A program made the translations under genes and the position numbers. From the NCBI RefSeq assembly GCF_000421545.1, contig NZ_ATXF01000004.1, positions 682,001 through 746,000 of the forward strand: a DNA stretch of 64,000 nucleotides, read 5' to 3'. Below the pieces are notes generated by a model. The model saw nothing but the letters and a program-made list of their open reading frames with translations, was not told the DNA's origin and did no database searches. This document shows, one piece after another, positions 7,681 to 18,578 of the stretch; position 1 is the first letter of the stretch, and each line of letters begins with the position of its first letter. Source of the DNA: Agromyces italicus DSM 16388. GTDB lineage: Bacteria; Actinomycetota; Actinomycetes; Actinomycetales; Microbacteriaceae.

Positions 7681-9145
7681 GCGCGAACTCGCTCGCGACA
7701 TCGCCCGCGTGGGCGGTCGCGCCCTCGCTCTCGTGCTGGCCGGCGGCATCGCGGCGGCGGCGCTCGCCGCGGCGGCACTCGTCCCGTGGCCCGAGTTCCG
7801 CGTCGAGCCGCCCTCGACGGTGGTGGAGCCGGCCGAGACGGGCCAGCTGCGCGTCTGCCCGGGCCCGTTGCTCTCGCTCGGCGACGACGCCGCCGACGCG
7901 ACGACCGCCGTCTCGGTCGGCTCGACCTCGGTCACGACGGGCGTCTCGCCCGACGACGTCGAGATCACCGAGACGCCGCTCGGCGCGCCCGAGAACCCGA
8001 ACGCCGACCGCGACGGAAGCCCGCTCGCCCTGACCACCGGGGCCGGTGCCGCCGGGGTCGGAGAAATGGCGGGGGCGCAGGGTCAGCGCAGCGAACGCGA
8101 GACGATCGCCGGATTCGCCGCCGCCGCCTGCGACGAAGCGGTCGCCGAGGCCTGGCTCGTCGGCGGCGCCACCGATGTCGGGCGGAGCAGTATCGTGCTG
8201 CTCTCCAACCCCAGCGAGGTCGCCGCCGACGTCGACGTGCGCGTGAGCGGGGAGAACGGTCCGGTCGACGCCCCCTCGGCGCTCGGCATCACGGTTCCGG
8301 CCGGCGAGCAGCGCGTGCTCTCGCTCGCGGGGCTCGCACCGAACCTCCGCTCACCGGTGGTGCACGTGACCAGCACGGGCGGCGCGATCGCGGCCACGCT
8401 CGAGCACTCGGTCGTCGAAGGCCTCACGCCGGCGGGCGTCGAGCTGGTCGGGCCGACGGCGATGCCCGCGACGACCCAGGTGATCCCCGGCTTCGTGGTG
8501 CCGAACGCCGGCGGCGTCGACCCGGCCGACGACCACGCCGAGGGCGACGACCACCCGGCGGTGCGGCTCTTCGCGCCCGGCGACGAGCCCGTGGAGGTCT
8601 CGATCGGCGTCGCCTCGGAATCGGGCGGCGGCGGTGCGGGCATCGACGTCTCGCTCGAGCCGGGCCAGACGACCGATGTGCCGCTCGGCGAGCTCGACGA
8701 GGGCGACTACACGATCACGCTCGAGGCCGACGCGCCGATCGTCGCCGCGGCCCGAGCCACGACCGGCACCCCGCAGGCGCAGACCGCTCCCGGCGGCGAC
8801 GACGAGGACGCCTCGGTCGATCTCGGCTGGACCGTGGCCACGACGCCGCTGCTCGACGCCGCGGTCGTGGCCGTGCCGCAGGGCCCGGGGCCGGTGCTGC
8901 ACCTGCTGAAGCCGGGCGACGAGGAGCTCGACGTCGTGGCGGTGATCGATGGAGAGGAGCGCTCGCTCCGCCTCGCCCCTGGGGAGGCGGCGTCGCTCGA
9001 GCTGGAGCAGCGCAGCGTCGTCGAGCTCGGCGGTGCGGCCGGGGTGCACGCCACCGTGTCGTTCTCAGGCGAGCGCGCGCTGTCGTCGTTCCCGGTGCGC
9101 CCGCCCGGCCCGCTCGACTCGCCGATCACCGTCACCCCGCGCTGA
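7670..9145 (+). CDS. DUF5719-family membrane-anchored protein
   Basis: The 491-residue product has a short basic N-terminus and one membrane segment (about 16-38), followed by a long extracytoplasmic region rich in Ala, Gly, Asp and Glu with repeated beta-strand patterns (for example APEFRVEPPSTVV-like strands and LFAPGDEPVEVSIGV). This is the layout of DUF5719 proteins, which sit next to large GT2 enzymes in actinobacteria; their role is unknown but the linkage suggests envelope glycan assembly. Two ATG codons are possible; I choose 7670 because AAGGAG (7658-7663) abuts the first ATG and is correctly spaced for the second. The reading frame overlaps the upstream gene by 11 bases, indicating translational coupling. 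Confidence 0.8.
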   Translation: MADKRELARDIARVGGRALALVLAGGIAAAALAAAALVPWPEFRVEPPSTVVEPAETGQLRVCPGPLLSLGDDAADATTAVSVGSTSVTTGVSPDDVEITETPLGAPENPNADRDGSPLALTTGAGAAGVGEMAGAQGQRSERETIAGFAAAACDEAVAEAWLVGGATDVGRSSIVLLSNPSEVAADVDVRVSGENGPVDAPSALGITVPAGEQRVLSLAGLAPNLRSPVVHVTSTGGAIAATLEHSVVEGLTPAGVELVGPTAMPATTQVIPGFVVPNAGGVDPADDHAEGDDHPAVRLFAPGDEPVEVSIGVASESGGGGAGIDVSLEPGQTTDVPLGELDEGDYTITLEADAPIVAAARATTGTPQAQTAPGGDDEDASVDLGWTVATTPLLDAAVVAVPQGPGPVLHLLKPGDEELDVVAVIDGEERSLRLAPGEAASLELEQRSVVELGGAAGVHATVSFSGERALSSFPVRPPGPLDSPITVTPR

Positions 9146-9157
9146 GCGGGCGCCGCG

Positions 9158-9595
9158 TCAGAAGTGCCGGTACCGTCCGGGCGCGAGTTCCCACGGGTCG
9201 CGGCCGAGGAGGTCGGCGACGGCGCGGAAGACGCAGCTCTCCACGAGCAGCTTCTCGTCGCGCTCCTCGCCCTCCTGGAGCCGCAGGAAGCGCACGATCG
9301 GGAGTCGGAAGAAGACGATCCGACGCTCGTCGTGGTAGACCTTCCAGCGGTCGATGTGATCGTCGTGGATCGCTTCGGCGGGGGCCTGAGCGACCTCGAA
9401 CACGACTCCGTCGAGCTCGGGCCAGAGCCCGCGCAGGTACGAGGCGGTCGTGCCGATGGTGAGCTCGAACTCGTCGAGCCGGGTCGAGAGCAGCGGCAGG
9501 TGCGGACCGGTCACGGGGGAGCGCATCCCGCGGCCGTGGCGGTCACGAGCGAGCCGTCTCGGAGAGCGGGGCACGACACGACGGGAGCGGGGCAT
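9158..9595 (-). CDS. Metallopeptidase-family (zincin-like) protein lacking HExxH
   Basis: The 145-residue protein resembles the mycobacterial Rv3259 type, filed under metallopeptidase family proteins, and keeps the signature run RRIVFFRLPIVRF. The region where zincins carry HExxH reads ESCVFRAVADLL here, so the zinc site is absent and peptidase activity is doubtful. The neighbourhood (DUF3499 and manB adjacent, whiB2 nearby) matches Rv3257c-Rv3260c. I choose ATG 9595: TAGGAT on the minus strand (9610-9605) lies 7 bases upstream, so the transcript may be leaderless. It is convergent with the DUF5719 gene and divergent from the DUF3499 gene. Confidence 0.75.
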   Translation of the reverse strand: MPRSRRVVPRSPRRLARDRHGRGMRSPVTGPHLPLLSTRLDEFELTIGTTASYLRGLWPELDGVVFEVAQAPAEAIHDDHIDRWKVYHDERRIVFFRLPIVRFLRLQEGEERDEKLLVESCVFRAVADLLGRDPWELAPGRYRHF

Positions 9596-9640
9596 GCATT
9601 CCATCCTATTGTCGGCGCCGATCGCTACTCTTGATCTGCC

Positions 9641-9856
9641 ATGAGACGTTGTTCGCGAACCGCATGCGCCGCCGAGGCGGTCGCGACGTTGACCTTCGAC
9701 TACGCCGAGTCGACCGCGGTGCTCGGCCCGCTCGCCGTCGTGCGCGAGCCCCACGGTTACGATCTCTGCGCCCGGCACGCCGAGCGCACCTCCGCCCCCG
9801 TGGGTTGGCAGGTCGTGCGGCACACCGCACTCGGTGGGGTAGGTTTCAAGGCATGA
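9641..9856 (+). CDS. DUF3499 family small cysteine-containing protein
   Basis: This 71-residue protein begins MRRCSRTACAAEAVATLTF and carries YDLCARHAERTSAPVGW, the hallmark of DUF3499 (Rv3258c type). Cys4, Cys9, Cys46 and His49 could form a zinc knuckle; that is inference. Function is unknown. A TACTCT box at 9626-9631 lies 9 bases before the ATG, suggesting a nearly leaderless transcript. The stop codon overlaps the manB start in an ATGA, so the two genes are translationally coupled. Confidence 0.9.
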   Translation: MRRCSRTACAAEAVATLTFDYAESTAVLGPLAVVREPHGYDLCARHAERTSAPVGWQVVRHTALGGVGFKA

Positions 9857-11286
9857 ATTCCCCGGCATCATCCGACGTTCGCGCGCGCCTCGACGCGGTG
9901 GTGAAGGCGTACGACGTACGCGGAATCGTGGGCGAGGGCCTCACGGCCGAGACCGTCGAGGCGCTCGGCGCGGCGTTCGTCGACGAGGTCGGGGCTGCCG
10001 GCGGTCGGGTCGTGGTCGGGCACGACATGCGCGACTCCTCGCCGGGGTTCGCGGCCGCATTCGCGGCCGGCGCATCCGCCCGCGGCGCCGACGTCGTGTC
10101 GATCGGGCTCTGCTCCACCGATGAGAGCTATTTCGCATCGGGTTCGATGGATGCCCCGGCGGCGATGTTCACCGCGAGTCACAACCCGGCCGCCTACAAC
10201 GGCATCAAGTTCTCCCGCGCGGGCGCTCAGGGCATCTCGCTCGACACGGGCCTCGCGGCGATCCGCGACCGTGCCGCCGACTACCTCGAGCAGGGTCTCG
10301 CCGCGGTGCCCGACCCGGGCTCGGTCGTCGAGGCCGACGTGCTCGCCGACTACGCGGCCCACCTCCGCACGCTCGTCGACCTCCGTGGCATCCGCCCCCT
10401 GAAGCTCGTCGTCGACGCGGGCAACGGCATGGGCGGTCTCACCGTCCCGGCCGTCCTCGGCGAGGCCGCAGGGCTTCCCGCGTTGCCGCTCGAGATCGTG
10501 CCGCTCTACTTCGAGCTCGACGGCAGTTTCCCGAATCACGAGGCGAACCCGCTCGAGCCGGCGAACCTCGTCGACCTGCAGCGCGCGGTCGTCGAACACG
10601 GCGCCGACCTCGGGCTCGCTTTCGACGGCGACGCCGACCGGTGCTTCGTCGTCGACGAGCGGGGTGACGCGGTCACGCCGTCGGCGGTCGCCGCGATCGT
10701 CGCGCTCCGCGAGATCGGTCGCGTCGCCGCGGCGGGCGAGACGAACGTCAACGTCATCCACAACCTCATCACCTCGCGCTTCGTGCCGGAGACCATCGAG
10801 GCGGCCGGTGCCGTGCCGGTGCGCACCAGGGTCGGGCACTCGCTCATCAAAGACCAGATGAAGGCGACGGGCGCGGTCTTCGGCGGAGAGCACTCCGCCC
10901 ACTACTACTTCCGCGACTTCTGGGGCGCCGACAACGGCATGCTCGCGGCGATGCACGTGCTCGCCGAGTTCGGCGCGCAGGATGCCCCGCTGTCCGACTT
11001 CGGCGCGCGGTTCGACCCGTACGCGCTCTCGGGCGAGATCAACTCGGTGGTCGACGACGTTCCGGCCGCGTACACGCGCATCGTCGAGGCGTTCACGGGC
11101 CGCGGCGAGTTCGACGAGCTCGACGGCCTCACCGTCGTCGGCCAGACCGCCGGAGACGAGCCGTTCTGGTGGTTCAACGTGCGCCCCTCGAACACCGAGC
11201 CGCTGCTGCGCCTGAACGTCGAAGGCGGCGACGAACCCACCATGGTCGCGGTCCGCGACGAGGTCCTCGGGCTCATCCGCGGCTGA
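9853..11286 (+). CDS. manB: Phosphomannomutase/phosphoglucomutase
   Basis: The 477-residue enzyme belongs to the alpha-D-phosphohexomutase family, converting mannose-6-phosphate to mannose-1-phosphate (and possibly the glucose equivalents) in the cytoplasm. The phosphoserine loop TASHNP places Ser109 as the phosphate carrier, DGDADR at 258-263 is the metal site, and the phosphate-binding RPSNTEP occurs near the C-terminus. ATG 9853 is preceded by AAGG and overlaps the DUF3499 stop by four bases. With manA it makes the precursor for GDP-mannose-dependent envelope glycans. Confidence 0.95.
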   Translation: MNSPASSDVRARLDAVVKAYDVRGIVGEGLTAETVEALGAAFVDEVGAAGGRVVVGHDMRDSSPGFAAAFAAGASARGADVVSIGLCSTDESYFASGSMDAPAAMFTASHNPAAYNGIKFSRAGAQGISLDTGLAAIRDRAADYLEQGLAAVPDPGSVVEADVLADYAAHLRTLVDLRGIRPLKLVVDAGNGMGGLTVPAVLGEAAGLPALPLEIVPLYFELDGSFPNHEANPLEPANLVDLQRAVVEHGADLGLAFDGDADRCFVVDERGDAVTPSAVAAIVALREIGRVAAAGETNVNVIHNLITSRFVPETIEAAGAVPVRTRVGHSLIKDQMKATGAVFGGEHSAHYYFRDFWGADNGMLAAMHVLAEFGAQDAPLSDFGARFDPYALSGEINSVVDDVPAAYTRIVEAFTGRGEFDELDGLTVVGQTAGDEPFWWFNVRPSNTEPLLRLNVEGGDEPTMVAVRDEVLGLIRG

Positions 11287-11323
11287 CTCGCGTCCACCGA
11301 ACGTCAGTCACTCCTGACCGACG

Positions 11324-11403
11324 GGGTTTACAGGACAATCGCCGATTGGCAGGACAGGCCTTGCCTGAAGCGTCCTGTCAAGCGACCATCGTCCTGTAAA
11401 CCC
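11324..11403. repeat. 80-bp four-box palindrome between manB and ahcY
   Basis: The outer arms begin GGGTTTACAGGAC (11324-11336) and end GTCCTGTAAACCC (11391-11403). Matching continues inward with a second CAGGAC (about 11350-11355) and its mirror GTCCTG (about 11372-11377), around a centre reading AGGCCTTGCCT. The whole is one long imperfect dyad with four CAGGAC/GTCCTG boxes. It is not a simple terminator since there is no T tract and it abuts the ahcY promoter region. Confidence 0.85.
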
Positions 11404-11432
11404 GGGGTGATGAGCCTGCGAGAATGGTGGGC

Positions 11433-12914
<1,482 letters not shown>

Positions 12915-12915
12915 G

Positions 12916-12943
12916 CGCGCTGCGCGCTGCGCGCTGCGCGCTG
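12916..12943. repeat. Four copies of CGCGCTG directly after ahcY
   Basis: Four exact 7-bp tandem copies begin two bases after the ahcY stop codon. Slippage is the simplest origin. No function is evident. Confidence 0.9.
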
Positions 12944-12960
12944 CTGCTTCGAGTCGTTCT

Positions 12961-13022
12961 GGGGGTGCTTTCCCGCAGCTCTCTGGGCCGGATCCCGCCG
13001 TTGCTTGCGGAAAAGCACCCCC
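12961..13022. terminator. Long inverted repeat between convergent ahcY and RDD genes
   Basis: GGGGGTGCTTTCCCGCAG (12961-12978) pairs with CTTGCGGAAAAGCACCCCC (13004-13022) with one mismatch, leaving a loop of about 25 bases. Its place between convergent genes suggests a bidirectional terminator, although the loop is large. The following 80 bases up to 13102 are low-complexity GGGCGC repeats without a gene. Confidence 0.55.
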
Positions 13023-13102
13023 TAGATGAGTGCGCGGGCGCGGGCGCGCGCGCAAGCGGAGCGCGGGCGCGGGGCGCGGGCGGGGCGCGTCAGCGGGGCG
13101 CG

Positions 13103-13945
13103 TCAGCGGTCGGGGAAGCCGGGCGGGGTCGCGGTGAGCACCGGGGCGAGCGCGCCCATGCGCTCGGCCTCGAGCCCGAGCGCCGTGAGCTCGCGCTCGC
13201 GGCGGAGGGCGGCGACGCCGGCGAGGAACCGCTCAGCAGGTGCGGCGGGCACGGGGGAGACGTAGGGGGCGACCTCGGCCGCGAGCGAGGCGGCGACCCG
13301 ATCACGGCTCGCGGGCGCGAGGTGCGGGGCGTTCTGGAAGAACGACGCGACACGACGGGCGAGCGGATCGGGAAGGCGGCCGATGTCGGCGATCGAGGCC
13401 CACGCGACGAGTTCGGCCGGCACCCCGAAGGCCGTCGACGGCGGCACCGGAACCCGCTCGACCTGGCCGTGCGTGCCGGCGAGCAGGTCGCCCAGCCGCT
13501 TCGACGACGGGTTCAGGAATCCGACGAGCACCGCGAGGCCGCCGAAGGTCATGTAGATCTCGACGACGCCGACGAGCGCACGGATGAACGCGTGCCGGAA
13601 TCCGATCGCGCCGCCGTCGTCGCGCACCACGCGGAGCCCGAGGGCGAGCTTGCCGAGCGAACGACCCCGCGACGCCGTCTCGACCGTCGTCGGCAGCACG
13701 ACGAGGACCGCCACGAGACCCGAGATCATTGCCGCCCGGAAGGCCGCCTCGTCGACGCCGAGGCCCGCGAGCAGAAAGACGAGGCCGAGCAGGAGCGCGA
13801 TGCTCACGAGGACGTCGATCGCGGCGCCGGCGGCGCGGATGAGCGCGCTCGCGGGCCGAAGGTCGAGGCTGACCGCCTCACCGGTCAGGACGCCGTCGTC
13901 GTCGAAGCGGACGAGCCTCGCGGGCTCGGCGGTCGTTTCGGCCAT
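13103..13945 (-). CDS. RDD-family membrane protein
   Basis: The 280-residue protein has an RDD domain (about 30-165). Its first membrane helix carries the family-style ALIRAAGAAIDVLV, a second lies around 70-90, and the conserved SLGKLALGLRVVRDDGG is at about 95-111. Strongly hydrophobic segments near 44-62, 70-90 and 128-145 support a polytopic membrane protein. The C-terminal 110 residues are soluble and less conserved. RDD proteins are of uncertain function; some are ion transporters. The gene is divergent from a SpoIIM-like gene over 17 bases, the common RDD/SpoIIM pairing near MoxR-DUF58 operons in actinobacteria. Confidence 0.88.
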   Translation of the reverse strand: MAETTAEPARLVRFDDDGVLTGEAVSLDLRPASALIRAAGAAIDVLVSIALLLGLVFLLAGLGVDEAAFRAAMISGLVAVLVVLPTTVETASRGRSLGKLALGLRVVRDDGGAIGFRHAFIRALVGVVEIYMTFGGLAVLVGFLNPSSKRLGDLLAGTHGQVERVPVPPSTAFGVPAELVAWASIADIGRLPDPLARRVASFFQNAPHLAPASRDRVAASLAAEVAPYVSPVPAAPAERFLAGVAALRRERELTALGLEAERMGALAPVLTATPPGFPDR

Positions 13946-13962
13946 GGGTAGTATTCAAGCAG
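13946..13962. promoter_or_regulatory. Overlapping divergent promoters in a 17-bp gap
   Basis: Rightward, TAGTAT (13949-13954) lies 8 bases before the SpoIIM-like ATG. Leftward, the complement reads AATACT immediately before the RDD ATG. Neither gene has a ribosome site, so both transcripts may be leaderless and mutually exclusive. Confidence 0.5.
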
Positions 13963-14958
13963 ATGGACCTCGAAGCGCTCGCCTCAGCCCGCCGTGACGA
14001 CTGGCAGCGGCTCGACGCGCTCGCGCGCGGCTCGCGCCTCAGCGGGCCCGAGACCGACGAACTCATCGAGCGGTATCAGGCCGGGGCATCCGACCTCTCG
14101 CTCGTGAAGTCGACGGCCGGTTCGACCGCGCTCGGCGACCGACTCTCGCTCTCGCTCGCTCGAGCCAGGTTGCGGTTCACGGGCGCCCCCGAGAACCCGC
14201 TGCGCCAACTCGCGCGGTTCGCCGCACTCGATCTCCCGGCCGCGCTCCACCGCATCCGCTGGCTCACGCTCGCGGTTGCGGTGGCGACGTTCGTCATCGC
14301 GGCGCTGTACGCATGGTGGATCGCGGGGGATCCCAGAGCGCTCGCCTCGATCGGTTCGGAGCGAGAGCTCCGCCAGATCGCCGAGGAGGGCTTCGCCGCC
14401 TACTACTCGGAGCACCCGGCCGGCTCCTTCGCCGGCTCCGTGTGGACGAACAACGCGTGGATCGCCGCCCAGTGCGTCGCGTTCGGCGTGCTCGGCGTCT
14501 GGGTGCCGTGGGTGATCATGCAGAACGCGCAGAACCTCGGGGTGAACGCCGCGATCATGTTCGCGTACGACGAGGCCGACACCTTCTTCCTCTACATCGC
14601 CCCCCACGGCCTGCTGGAGCTCACCTGCGTGTTCGTGGCGGCCGCAGCCGGACTGCGCATCTTCTGGGCCTGGGTCGCCCCGGGGCCACGGCCGCGCGGG
14701 GTCGCCCTCGCCGCCGACGCCCGGGCGCTCTTCACGGTCGCGATCGGGCTCGTGTTCTTCCTCTTCGTCGCGGGGCTCATCGAAGGCTTCGTGACCCCCG
14801 CACCGTGGCCCTGGGCCGTCAAGATCGGCATCGGGGCGCTCGTGCTCGGCGGATTGCTGTTCTACATGCTCGTGATCGGTGGCCGAGCACGGCGTGCGGG
14901 CGCGACCGGCGATCTCGCGGCGTTCGACGCCGGCGCCACGCGGGTCGTCTCGGGCTGA
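13963..14958 (+). CDS. Stage II sporulation protein M-like (DUF95) membrane protein
   Basis: The 331-residue protein begins with a soluble helical part (1-95) followed by several membrane helices (about 103-125, 165-185, 215-240, 260-280 and 290-310). NPLRQLARF and QNAQNLGVN near the helices fit SpoIIM/DUF95 proteins. In non-sporulating actinobacteria these accompany RDD, MoxR and DUF58 genes and probably work in envelope remodelling; that is inference from linkage. The ATG lies 8 bases after TAGTAT without a Shine-Dalgarno. Confidence 0.85.
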   Translation: MDLEALASARRDDWQRLDALARGSRLSGPETDELIERYQAGASDLSLVKSTAGSTALGDRLSLSLARARLRFTGAPENPLRQLARFAALDLPAALHRIRWLTLAVAVATFVIAALYAWWIAGDPRALASIGSERELRQIAEEGFAAYYSEHPAGSFAGSVWTNNAWIAAQCVAFGVLGVWVPWVIMQNAQNLGVNAAIMFAYDEADTFFLYIAPHGLLELTCVFVAAAAGLRIFWAWVAPGPRPRGVALAADARALFTVAIGLVFFLFVAGLIEGFVTPAPWPWAVKIGIGALVLGGLLFYMLVIGGRARRAGATGDLAAFDAGATRVVSG

Positions 14959-15236
14959 GGGGCTGCGCGGCTCCGGGGGTGAGGCGCCCGGCGGTGACGG
15001 GCTGACGCGCTGAGGCGGTGCGGCGGCGCAGCGCTGCTCGCCCTCGGCCGCGCGTCGCCGAAGCTCCCGCGGGTGGCCGGTGGCGGGTGGCCGGTGGCGG
15101 GCGCCGGGTGCCGGCGGCCGGCGCCGGGTGGCGGGCGTTCGGGAGGAGATCGTCCGCTTCGGAGGACGATCCGAGGCATCGCCTCCTCCCGATCGGGCGA
15201 TCTCCTCCGCGCCCGCACCCGCCAGGGCAACGGCGA
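14959..15236. other. Gene-free stretch with GC-rich repeats and a nested dyad
   Basis: About 280 bases hold no convincing gene. GGGTGGCCGGTGGC occurs twice in tandem (15071-15098), followed by related GC-only variants to about 15137. A nested inverted repeat follows: GGAGGAGATCG (15142-15152) with CGATCTCCTCC (15198-15208), with an inner CGTCC/GGACG pair. This could fold on RNA from either strand. Confidence 0.6.
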
Positions 15237-15266
15237 AAGGCGGATGCCCCGTGGGGCATCCGCCTT
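15237..15266 (-). terminator. Perfect hairpin downstream of the aquaporin gene
   Basis: AAGGCGGATGCCCC (15237-15250) pairs perfectly with GGGGCATCCGCCTT (15253-15266) over a 2-base turn. It lies 18 bases beyond the aquaporin stop. The T tract is short, as usual in high-GC terminators. Confidence 0.75.
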
Positions 15267-15284
15267 CGTCAGTTGCAGCGTCGG

Positions 15285-16019
15285 CTACGCGGTGAGCTGC
15301 GCGGGACGGTCGAAGACCGCCTTGTAGATCACGCCGGCGAGCAGCGCGCCGACGATGGGGGCGACGATCGAAGCCCAGAGCTGGGTGAGCGCCTCGGTCC
15401 CGCCGAAGATCGCGGTCGCGATCGACCGTGCCGGGTTGAACGAACCGTTCGAGACCGGGCCGGCGACGAGCACGAGAACGGTGAGGGTGAGGCCGATGGC
15501 GAGCGGGGCGAGGTTCGACGCAGCCCGCCCGGCCGAGGTGACGCCGAGGATCACGAAGAGGAAGATCGCGGTGGCGACGATCTCGGCGATGAGGAACGAA
15601 CCGAGGCCGAACCCGGACGGCGAGAGTTCGTCGTAGCCGGTCGAGACGCCCTGGAAGATCGCGATGTCGAACTTGGGGCCGGTCGAGAGGATGCCGAGCA
15701 GCACCACCGAGCCGAGGATGCCTCCGACGACCTGTGCCGCGAGGTAGCCGAGCACGTCCTTCCAGGCGAAGCGGCCGGCGATCGCGAGGCCGAGGGTGAC
15801 GGCCGGGTTGAAGTGACCGCCCGAGATCGGCCCGAAGGCGTACACGCCGACGACGACCGAGAGGCCGAGCGCGAACGCGACGCCGAGCAGGCCGGTGTCT
15901 GCGGAGGAGAAGATGGCCGCGCCGATCACGCCGAAGACGAGGATGAACGTGCCGAGGAGCTCGGCGATGAGTCGCTGGGCGGTCGACGGAGCGGCGAGGG
16001 CGGGTGCAGTGTCAGACAT
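15285..16019 (-). CDS. Aquaporin (MIP family), AqpZ-like
   Basis: The 244-residue protein has six hydrophobic segments and both pore motifs of the MIP family: NPA at 71-73 (SGGHFNPAVT) and NPA at 195-197 (GSFNPARS). The sequence before the first motif resembles AqpZ more than glycerol facilitators, and there is no GLP-type Asp after the second NPA (it is NPARS). It is probably a water channel in the cytoplasmic membrane. I choose ATG 16019 because AAGGGA lies 7 bases upstream; an upstream in-frame start lacks one. Confidence 0.92.
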   Translation of the reverse strand: MSDTAPALAAPSTAQRLIAELLGTFILVFGVIGAAIFSSADTGLLGVAFALGLSVVVGVYAFGPISGGHFNPAVTLGLAIAGRFAWKDVLGYLAAQVVGGILGSVVLLGILSTGPKFDIAIFQGVSTGYDELSPSGFGLGSFLIAEIVATAIFLFVILGVTSAGRAASNLAPLAIGLTLTVLVLVAGPVSNGSFNPARSIATAIFGGTEALTQLWASIVAPIVGALLAGVIYKAVFDRPAQLTA

Positions 16020-16204
16020 TGGAGTCCCTTTCGTAGGGTCGGCGGGCACGGACGGCGACCGCTGGAGCGTGGCGCCGCCTCATCGGCGCCTTCCAGAGCG
16101 TAGCGAGTCGGCCGATCGGCGCCGGTGAACCTCGCGCGAATGTTCGAAAACGACGCGCCGTGCGTCGGCTTGCGTCGGAGCGCGCCGCGTCGGAGCGCGC
16201 CGCC

Positions 16205-17542
16205 TCAGAGCCGCCCCGCCGCCTTGAGCTCGAGGTAGCGGTCGGCGAGGGCCGGTGGCAGCTCGTGGGGCGCCGCCGTGACCGTCTGCGCGCCGAGTCG
16301 GCGGATCGCCGCACCGACCCGCTCGCCGTCGAGGAGGCCGCGCTCCGCGGCAGCGGCCCCGTACACCTCGTCGAGGTCGCCGCGCAGCCGACTCGTCTCG
16401 AGCATGGCGGGGTCGGCGACGGAGGCGACGACGACGGTGTGGCGGGCGGTGAGCTGCGGCAGCACCGACAGCAGGCCGCGAGCCGAGCCGGGGGAGTCGG
16501 CCGCCGTCAGCAGCACGACGAAGGCGTGGCGGCTCGTCACCGCGCGCACCTGACCGGGCACGAGCGTCCAGTCGGCCTCGACGAGCTCGGCGTCGATGCC
16601 CGCCATCGTGTCGACCATGCGGGCCAGGAGGTCTGGCCCGCTCGCCCCGTGCACCCGGCCTCGCGGGCGCCGGTCGGTCGCGAGGAAGTCGACGCGGTCG
16701 CCCGCGTGCGACGCGAGCGCGGCGAGCAGCAGCGCGGCCTCGTAGCTCGTGTCGAGTCGGGGTTCGTCGGCGATGCGCGCCGCGGCGGTGCGCGAGGTGT
16801 CGGCGACGATGACGATCCGCCGGTCGCGCTCGGGGCGCCAGGTGCGCACCATGAGCCGGGTGTTGCCCGGCACCTCGGGGTCGATGTGGCGTGCGGTCGC
16901 CCGCCAGTCGATCGACCGCACGTCGTCACCGCGGACGTAGTCGCGGATCGAGTCGAACTCGGTGCCCTGGCCGCGGATGAGGAGCGGCGTCCGCCCGTCG
17001 AGCTCACGCAGCCGGGTCAGCCGCGAGGGCAGGTGCACCCGTGAATGGAACGGCGGCAGCACCCGTACCCGTCCGGGCGCCGCGAGCGTCGCCTGTCTCG
17101 CCCACAGGCCGAGCGGGCCGGCCGAGCGGAGCGTCACCTGCTGCGTGCGGCGGTCGCCGCGACGGGTCGGCACGAGGTGCAGCGTCATGCGGCGGCGTTC
17201 GCCCGCGGGGATCGCGAGCCGGGTGCGATTCGCGCCGGCGACCCCGGCCGAGGGCTCCCAGCCGTCGCGCACGGTGGCGCGGAGCATCCGGCCGCCGAGG
17301 TTCTGCACCGTGAGCTGCGACGCGACCGGTTCGCCGAGGCGCACCCGGTCGGGCAGCTCGCGGGGGAAGGCGACCGCCCGGGGCGAAGCCGCGAGCGAGA
17401 GGTCGATGATGCCGGCGCCGACGACGAGCAGGAGCCACCCGACGAGCGCGAGCCAGGCGAGGGGCGCGCTGGAGAAGCCCGCCACCACGACGGGGACGAC
17501 CCCGAGGGCGACGAGCAACGCGAATCGACCGGTCAGCGCCAT
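16205..17542 (-). CDS. DUF58 domain-containing protein
   Basis: The 445-residue protein has two N-terminal membrane helices (about 5-45) and a C-terminal DUF58/von Willebrand-like region with the diagnostic DSIRDYVRGDDVRSIDW (about 220-236) and VIVADTSR. DUF58 proteins pair with MoxR ATPases, probably as chaperone clients or partners; the exact role is unknown. The start ATG at 17542 lies one base after the moxR stop, so the genes are coupled. It is the last gene of a five-gene minus-strand operon. Confidence 0.9.
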   Translation of the reverse strand: MALTGRFALLVALGVVPVVVAGFSSAPLAWLALVGWLLLVVGAGIIDLSLAASPRAVAFPRELPDRVRLGEPVASQLTVQNLGGRMLRATVRDGWEPSAGVAGANRTRLAIPAGERRRMTLHLVPTRRGDRRTQQVTLRSAGPLGLWARQATLAAPGRVRVLPPFHSRVHLPSRLTRLRELDGRTPLLIRGQGTEFDSIRDYVRGDDVRSIDWRATARHIDPEVPGNTRLMVRTWRPERDRRIVIVADTSRTAAARIADEPRLDTSYEAALLLAALASHAGDRVDFLATDRRPRGRVHGASGPDLLARMVDTMAGIDAELVEADWTLVPGQVRAVTSRHAFVVLLTAADSPGSARGLLSVLPQLTARHTVVVASVADPAMLETSRLRGDLDEVYGAAAAERGLLDGERVGAAIRRLGAQTVTAAPHELPPALADRYLELKAAGRL

Positions 17543-17543
17543 C

Positions 17544-18574
<1,031 letters not shown>

Positions 18575-18578
<4 letters not shown>

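Noticed and set aside
3982..8037. A 1351-residue antisense open frame across whiB2 and the glycosyltransferase
   Set aside because: High GC makes long antisense frames common; its translation is repetitive (runs of LGFGC), while the plus strand encodes recognised proteins.
12915..13102. Low-complexity region after ahcY considered as a small-RNA gene
   Set aside because: Only tandem CGCGCTG/GGGCGC repeats and a terminator-like dyad; no promoter box found.
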